Below the pieces are notes generated by a model that worked only from the letters and a program-made list of their open reading frames with translations, was not told the origin of the DNA and made no database searches. Both the position numbers and the translations under genes were made by a program. Shown piece after piece: positions 8,309-12,339 of a stretch of DNA of 12,339 bases; position 1 is the first letter of the stretch, and the number at the start of each line of letters is the position of its first letter. Origin of the DNA: JBCDGZ01 sp038750655 (GTDB lineage: Bacteria > Bacteroidota > Bacteroidia > Chitinophagales > Saprospiraceae); contig JBCDGZ010000184.1 in assembly GCA_038750655.1 (NCBI GenBank), forward strand, positions 1 to 12,339. The letters are read 5' to 3'.

Positions 8309-8854
8309 ATGAATTGGAAAGACATCAACACCGACCGCATCATTGGCCTATCCGCCATGCTGATCAGCCTGCTCACCTTGATCATTTTCATTTACCAGAC
8401 CAACCTCATGCGGACCCAAAGTCGTTTATCGGTGACCCCAAGGATCGGCTTTAGCCAAGCTGAAAGTTCAGAAGATTCGGTGATCATAATCAGTGAGACC
8501 ATTGTCAATAAGGGGCTTGGCCCAGCCATTATTGAGTCTATCGAAATCCTTCATAAAGGCCAACGCTATCCCTTGGATTTTGTCAACTTTCTTGATTCGG
8601 CTTTTCCAGAAATCCATAAGTATATTGACCTAGAAAGCAGCACACAAATGAATACTGGATCGACCCTCTCCGCTGGTGAAAGTAAACAGCTCTACAGAAT
8701 CAGTATTCCGGTAGAAAAAATTGATGCGCTCTTAGCATATGTACAGATTGAAGAAGACAGACTCCCCTTTGCCATTGAGGTGGTTTATTCTTCTATTTAC
8801 AATGAACGTTGGAAAGACAACAGTCTTAGAAACGGACACCCTGTTCCGCTTTGA
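8309..8854 (+). CDS. Small single-pass membrane protein of unknown function
   Basis: The 181-residue protein has one clear membrane segment at about 11-29, rich in Ile and Leu, with a short N-terminal tail and a positively charged segment after it (MRTQSRL). The remaining 145 residues are soluble, with alternating hydrophobic residues that suggest a beta-sandwich-like domain: IISETIVNKGLGPAIIESIE, and later a GESKQLYRISIPV strand. The phrase NKGLGPAIIESIEI resembles the small N-terminally anchored hypothetical proteins common in bacteria, where a strand carries N.G.GPA. I do not recognise a named family. It follows the lipoprotein gene by 43 bases on the same strand, so co-transcription is possible. 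Its stop is 3 bases from the stop of the convergent esterase gene. The frame is intact and the ATG at 8309 is the natural start just before the membrane segment. Confidence 0.75.
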   Translation: MNWKDINTDRIIGLSAMLISLLTLIIFIYQTNLMRTQSRLSVTPRIGFSQAESSEDSVIIISETIVNKGLGPAIIESIEILHKGQRYPLDFVNFLDSAFPEIHKYIDLESSTQMNTGSTLSAGESKQLYRISIPVEKIDALLAYVQIEEDRLPFAIEVVYSSIYNERWKDNSLRNGHPVPL

Positions 8855-8857
8855 CCA

Positions 8858-10222
8858 TCATTGCTTAAGCTCCGGCAACGGCAGCTCTTTGGACTCGGCC
8901 TGCCAAAACAGCTGAGTGATGTACCAGCGATTGTTTTCCCGAATCAGCTGGATACTGTTGATCCCCCGTTGCACAATCTCGCCCGGTTTGAAGCCGAATT
9001 GGTAGGAGGTGAAGACCTGAGCGACACCACCGTACTGATTGATCTTCCGATCGATTTCTTGCTCGTAAAAAGCATTTTCTTGAAAAATGGGCCGATGGAA
9101 GACGACGTAGAATTCGGGGTCGAAGGAGCGAAATTTTTCTTCGCCCTCCTCGATCCAGGTGTAGCCCAGGCGGGCATGGGGATAAAAGAGCGATTGGAAC
9201 AGCAGCCAGTCGCGCTCCCCTGCGGGGCCGGAGATTACGGCATACAAGGTATCAATCAACGGATCGATGGTGGCGAAAGTAGCAGGGTCGATAGGGGCTT
9301 GAGCCTCCGCTGTTTTTTGGGTATGCTTGCGCATAAAATTGATCATTACCTCCCGAGTAAGGCTGTTTTCCCCGAAAGAGAGGTCGCGCCAAAGGCCCGC
9401 ATGATCAAAGTTGAACTCGTGTAAAATCTGATAGTTTTGGTAATCGATTTCCAGCAGGCGTTCTTCAAAAAGCTGGGTGTAATTGTAGAGGCCATTTTCA
9501 GAGACTAGCAACATGGGTAGGGTCAGTTGGTCCAGATAGGTCACTGGCGAGGCGGCTCGAAAGTCGGCTTCCCCTGCTCCAAAAACGTCCTTGACATGGG
9601 TATCGGCCAGCGGTCGGCGGGCCGGGTTTTCGTGCTTGGCAAATACCTGGTGATAATCGACAATATCGTAGGTGCCGGCGATGGGCAGTAGGCCCCGCAG
9701 GTTGGCAAAGCTCAACCCTTGCGCCTTGAGGTAGCGTTCATCCATGCCCAGCAGGGCGCTGAGGTGAGCCCCCGAAGAGAAGCCGCCCACGAAAATATTC
9801 TGGGCATCGTAGCCATACTTACCGGCCTGATCATAGAGCCAACGAAGGGCGGCCGCCAAGTCTTCGATGTGCGCCGGGTGCTTCACTCCCGAGGTCCGCC
9901 CCAGGTCGCGGAAAGTACCCTGGCTCAGGCGATGGCCCACAGCAGCGACGGCGAAGCCCTCACGGGCAAACTTCCGAGCCAAGTCCAGCTCCATGTGGCG
10001 ATCAACAAAGGACCAGGCTCCCCCTCCTACCCAGATGAAAAGCGGGGGGCGCTCGATGCCTTCGGGCACCAGCAGGTGCAGCCGTTGGAGGCTATCCACC
10101 TCCACCTGATCTGCCTCCAAGTAAGCAAGGTTTTCAAAAATGCGATAGCTACAGCTGTCCGACTGTGCCTGTCCAAAGAAGGCACCATACAGGCCAATGA
10201 GTAAAAGGAAATATTTTTTCAT
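8858..10222 (-). CDS. Secreted alpha/beta hydrolase (carboxylesterase-like) fused to an NTF2-like domain
   Basis: The 454-residue product starts with a signal peptide (MKKYFLLLIG..., cleavage probably near residue 20, FGQAQS), so it is exported. Residues about 30-300 are an alpha/beta hydrolase of the carboxylesterase type. The oxyanion-hole region is WVGGGAW at 64-70, in place of the usual HGGGW. The nucleophile elbow is GFSSG at 147-151 with Ser149, and the catalytic His is probably His274 in FDHAGLW. The usual Asp of the acid loop is not evident (SENGLYN at 241-247; Glu242 may serve). Residues about 311-454 form a second domain like SnoaL/NTF2-like proteins, with the FYEQEIDRK, VAQVFTSY, RGINSIQL and WYITQLFW pattern typical of stand-alone members. 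Substrate unknown; probably an ester such as an acetylated or feruloylated sugar, or a peptide. Its start is 56 bases from that of the divergent DoxX-like gene. Confidence 0.85.
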   Translation of the reverse strand: MKKYFLLLIGLYGAFFGQAQSDSCSYRIFENLAYLEADQVEVDSLQRLHLLVPEGIERPPLFIWVGGGAWSFVDRHMELDLARKFAREGFAVAAVGHRLSQGTFRDLGRTSGVKHPAHIEDLAAALRWLYDQAGKYGYDAQNIFVGGFSSGAHLSALLGMDERYLKAQGLSFANLRGLLPIAGTYDIVDYHQVFAKHENPARRPLADTHVKDVFGAGEADFRAASPVTYLDQLTLPMLLVSENGLYNYTQLFEERLLEIDYQNYQILHEFNFDHAGLWRDLSFGENSLTREVMINFMRKHTQKTAEAQAPIDPATFATIDPLIDTLYAVISGPAGERDWLLFQSLFYPHARLGYTWIEEGEEKFRSFDPEFYVVFHRPIFQENAFYEQEIDRKINQYGGVAQVFTSYQFGFKPGEIVQRGINSIQLIRENNRWYITQLFWQAESKELPLPELKQ

Positions 10223-10278
10223 CCTGTTCTGCGTTTTAAAAGGATAAAGGAAATTAATGGCTCAAAAATCAACGCCTC

Positions 10279-10782
10279 ATGCCCCTCAAAGATTTTACTC
10301 TGCTACTTATTCGCCTCTTTCTGGGCTATGTATTTTTCTTTTCCGGCCTCTGCAAGCTCTCTGGCGGCAACTTTGGGCAGCTCATCGGTAATCAGCCCAA
10401 CAGCAATAGTATCCCGCGATCTATCGCTCTATTCCCCAAACTGGCCCTCCCCATAAATGCCGTCGGCTTCACCCTCCTAGCTATAGTATTGGCCATAAAC
10501 GGCAGCCCCATCTTCAATTTCCAGGCCACAGCGGCCGTCGCCGCTATCCTACTCAACCTACGGCAATATCCGCATTACAGCAGGATCGACACAATTATTT
10601 CATCGCTCTTTGGTCTATATGTCTTATTTATGATCTTTCACGAAACAATGTACGCCGTCTGGCCGAAGGCAGCATTTCTGTTGATTGCGATGGTACTAAT
10701 CGCCATAGGACTGTACCTAATCAAGTTGATTGGGCTAAGCACAACGCACTATCGAGTGGACAAGAACCACATTGCGGAATAA
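10279..10782 (+). CDS. DoxX-like integral membrane protein
   Basis: The 167-residue protein is mostly hydrophobic, with four or five membrane segments at about 7-27, 55-75, 80-95, 104-121 and 129-151. The first segment, LLIRLFLGYVFFFSGLCKLS, has the R-x3-G-x2-F-x2-SG-x2-KL pattern of the DoxX/MauE-like family of small four-helix membrane proteins. Some members of that family link to quinone or thiol redox chemistry, but most have no known function. Cys24 is the only cysteine, so a thiol role is not supported. The gene is divergent from the esterase gene with a 56-base shared upstream gap, leaving little room for two separate promoters. Its stop is 4 bases from the stop of the convergent dehydrogenase gene. 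The family call is from one motif plus topology and is moderately sure. Confidence 0.6.
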   Translation: MPLKDFTLLLIRLFLGYVFFFSGLCKLSGGNFGQLIGNQPNSNSIPRSIALFPKLALPINAVGFTLLAIVLAINGSPIFNFQATAAVAAILLNLRQYPHYSRIDTIISSLFGLYVLFMIFHETMYAVWPKAAFLLIAMVLIAIGLYLIKLIGLSTTHYRVDKNHIAE

Positions 10783-10786
10783 GCGC

Positions 10787-11590
10787 TCAGGATTTTTTCT
10801 CTTTCAAATTAAAACTTGCAAAATGCATTAGCCAGCGGGTGGGCAGCCGGCGGCTGAGCATGTTGAGGTAGTGCAGCCAGCCTCCGGGGACAATCATATC
10901 GCGCCCTTGCTGCATGGCCCGGTAGGCATCACGGGCGACGCGGCCGGCCGGTACGGTCATCCAGCTATCGAAGAGCTTGGAGCACTCCATGCCGGCGGCT
11001 TTTTGGAAGCCGGTGCGGACGGGAGGTGGGCAGACGGTGGTGATGCGCACTTTGGAGCCTTGGCTTTTGAGTTCGAAATTGGTGGCTCGGCTGAAGGAGT
11101 GGACAAAGGCTTTGGTGGCGCCGTAGGTGGTGAGGAAGGGATTGGGTTGAAAGGCGGAAATGGAGGAAATGTTGAGGATGCGCCCTTCATCGCGCGCGAC
11201 CATTTCTTGGAGATAAATGCGGGTCAACGCGTAGACGGCTTGGATGTTGAGGGCGATCATGTCTTGCTCCCGTTGGGGATCAATATCATTGATAAAGCCG
11301 TAGGTACCGAAGCCAGCGTTATTGACGAGTACATCGATTTGGAGGCCCAGTTGTTGGGTGTGTTGATGGACGGCCGGTGCGGCATCGGATAAACAGAGGT
11401 CTTGTTGTAGGCAATGAAGGGGGGTATCGGGAAAGTGCTTAGTGAAATAGGCAGCCGTTGCTTCCAGCTCCTCGGCAAATTTGGCAACGATTAGTAGTTG
11501 AAAATGATCTTGGGCAAATAGCTTAGCCAGTTCAAAGCCGATCCCGCTTGATCCACCAGTAATTAGCGCAGTGGGTTGGCTTCGGCTCAA
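10787..11590 (-). CDS. Short-chain dehydrogenase/reductase (classical SDR)
   Basis: The 267-residue product has all classical SDR marks: the dinucleotide-binding TGGSSGIG at 11-18, NNAG at 90-93, Asn115, catalytic Ser143 in NISS, and YGATK with Tyr156 and Lys160. It would oxidise or reduce a carbonyl or hydroxyl group with NAD(P)(H) in the cytoplasm; substrate unknown. The overall form, with CPPPVRTGF at 187-195 (usually CPGPVxTxF), is closest to the DltE-like SDRs. Residue 37 is Lys after the second strand, which may favour NADP. The start is TTG at 11588-11590. No ATG or GTG lies between the upstream in-frame stop and TGGSSGIG, and the first ATG (codon 111) would remove the cofactor site. 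The stop of the M43 gene lies one codon upstream in the same frame, so the two are probably translated in a coupled way. Confidence 0.93.
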   Translation of the reverse strand: MSRSQPTALITGGSSGIGFELAKLFAQDHFQLLIVAKFAEELEATAAYFTKHFPDTPLHCLQQDLCLSDAAPAVHQHTQQLGLQIDVLVNNAGFGTYGFINDIDPQREQDMIALNIQAVYALTRIYLQEMVARDEGRILNISSISAFQPNPFLTTYGATKAFVHSFSRATNFELKSQGSKVRITTVCPPPVRTGFQKAAGMECSKLFDSWMTVPAGRVARDAYRAMQQGRDMIVPGGWLHYLNMLSRRLPTRWLMHFASFNLKEKKS

Positions 11591-11593
11591 AGC

Positions 11594-12339
11594 TTACCAC
11601 ATCTTTTCGGATGCACTCTCGCAGGTTTCGGCCATGCGGATGTACTGCTCGTAGGTGAAGCCACAGCGGCACTCATCCGGATAGTAAGACATCATATTGC
11701 CTACATCAGGGCGATAGAATTCGCCATTAGCATCCTGTAGAGGGGAGATAAAGCGGCATCCATCTTCTACACTAACATATTGGCTAACGGGATCACCGAC
11801 GACAAAGGGATCGGCAGGGGTATCACAAATAAAGTCTCCTTCGGTAACACAGTTACTGCCATCTACTAGCTCAGCTCCTTCCCCCTCAAAAGTATGCAAT
11901 AAGCCAAAGTAATGGCCCATTTCGTGCGGGATGGTTTTAGATTCAGGGGAGATACATCCTTTCAAAATCACAATTCCACCTTGATCCACTTGAGTAATTC
12001 CGGCGAGGGTGGCGAATCCACAAATAGGGGCGTCGTCAGAAGCAGAGACGAAAAACATATTGATGCGATTTCGTTCGTGGTACTTGACTTGCAACTCTTC
12101 CCATTCGGGGTTAGAAAGCGTATCGTACTGAAAATTTTCGATGATTCTGAATTCACAAATTTCAAAGGAGACGCAAATGTTTGCAAAATTTTTATTTAAA
12201 GTATCAATCCCCGCCTGAATATCATCAGGGTCGACATTGACCTCTCCGAGACTGTCTTGGACAATGTGGGCAATGATGCTGAAGCTTTTATTCAAACAGG
12301 GCAGCCGCTTCTGCTTGGTGACAAGGTCCTGACCAAACG
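11594..12339 (-). CDS. Pappalysin-type (M43) zinc metallopeptidase, N-terminus outside window
   Basis: The frame is open from the TAA at 11594-11596 to the right edge, so the gene begins outside the window. A TTG at 12293-12295 might be taken as a start, but the upstream codons are open (FGQDLVTKQKRLPC) and the fold would be cut, so the 5' end is missing. About 247 residues are visible. The zinc site HEMGHYFGLLH (11894-11926) is the full HExxHxxGxxH of metzincins, with both the catalytic Glu and the third His. A Met-turn NMMSYYPD lies at about 11675-11698. The GDFICDTP segment and FTYEQYIRM near the end are typical of pappalysin/ulilysin-like M43 peptidases. At least ten cysteines suggest disulfides and export; the signal peptide would lie outside. 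It is a probable secreted endopeptidase. The SDR gene follows after three bases. Confidence 0.9.
   Translation of the reverse strand, partial: FGQDLVTKQKRLPCLNKSFSIIAHIVQDSLGEVNVDPDDIQAGIDTLNKNFANICVSFEICEFRIIENFQYDTLSNPEWEELQVKYHERNRINMFFVSASDDAPICGFATLAGITQVDQGGIVILKGCISPESKTIPHEMGHYFGLLHTFEGEGAELVDGSNCVTEGDFICDTPADPFVVGDPVSQYVSVEDGCRFISPLQDANGEFYRPDVGNMMSYYPDECRCGFTYEQYIRMAETCESASEKMW

Noticed and set aside
8861..9424. Plus-strand ORF of 187 codons over the 3' part of the esterase gene.
   Set aside because: It is antisense to the NTF2-like domain, whose pattern is strong; the ORF product has no recognisable motif.

Overview
This window looks like a chromosomal segment of a member of the Bacteroidota, perhaps near Saprospiraceae/Lewinella. 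That placement is inference. It rests on the style of the proteins (an argH-like C-terminus with the HQHEGSIGNLC motif, a pappalysin-type M43 peptidase, a short-signal lipoprotein), the lack of strong Shine-Dalgarno sequences, AT-rich gaps with TTTG/TAnnTTTG-like promoter candidates, and moderately GC-rich coding DNA.

Left part (1-6524): the C-terminal end of a probable argininosuccinate lyase, a 321-base AT-rich gap with a possible structured leader, then gltB and gltD. These encode the large and small subunits of NADPH-dependent glutamate synthase (GOGAT), which makes two glutamates from glutamine and 2-oxoglutarate. The two genes are 19 bases apart and surely form an operon. The gap after gltD is not empty. 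It carries a 5'-truncated coding remnant (6517-6759) that looks like the C-terminal half of an SRPBCC-type protein.

Middle part (6829-8854): a lipoprotein of unknown function, perhaps DUF4932-like with a degraded metallopeptidase motif, followed 43 bases later by a small single-pass membrane protein.

Right part (8858-12339): a minus-strand secreted esterase fused to an NTF2-like domain, divergent from a small DoxX-like membrane protein. Then come two minus-strand genes, a secreted M43 metallopeptidase that runs off the right edge and a short-chain dehydrogenase that apparently starts at TTG two codons after the peptidase stop. Two convergent gene pairs are separated by only 3 and 4 bases.

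I saw no rRNA, tRNA, CRISPR array, insertion sequence, phage or defence genes. Apart from the GOGAT operon, the genes do not form one obvious pathway, and I found no convincing new multi-gene system. The more unusual points are the gene remnant after gltD, the degraded active site in the lipoprotein, the esterase-NTF2 fusion, and the TTG-started, tightly coupled dehydrogenase.
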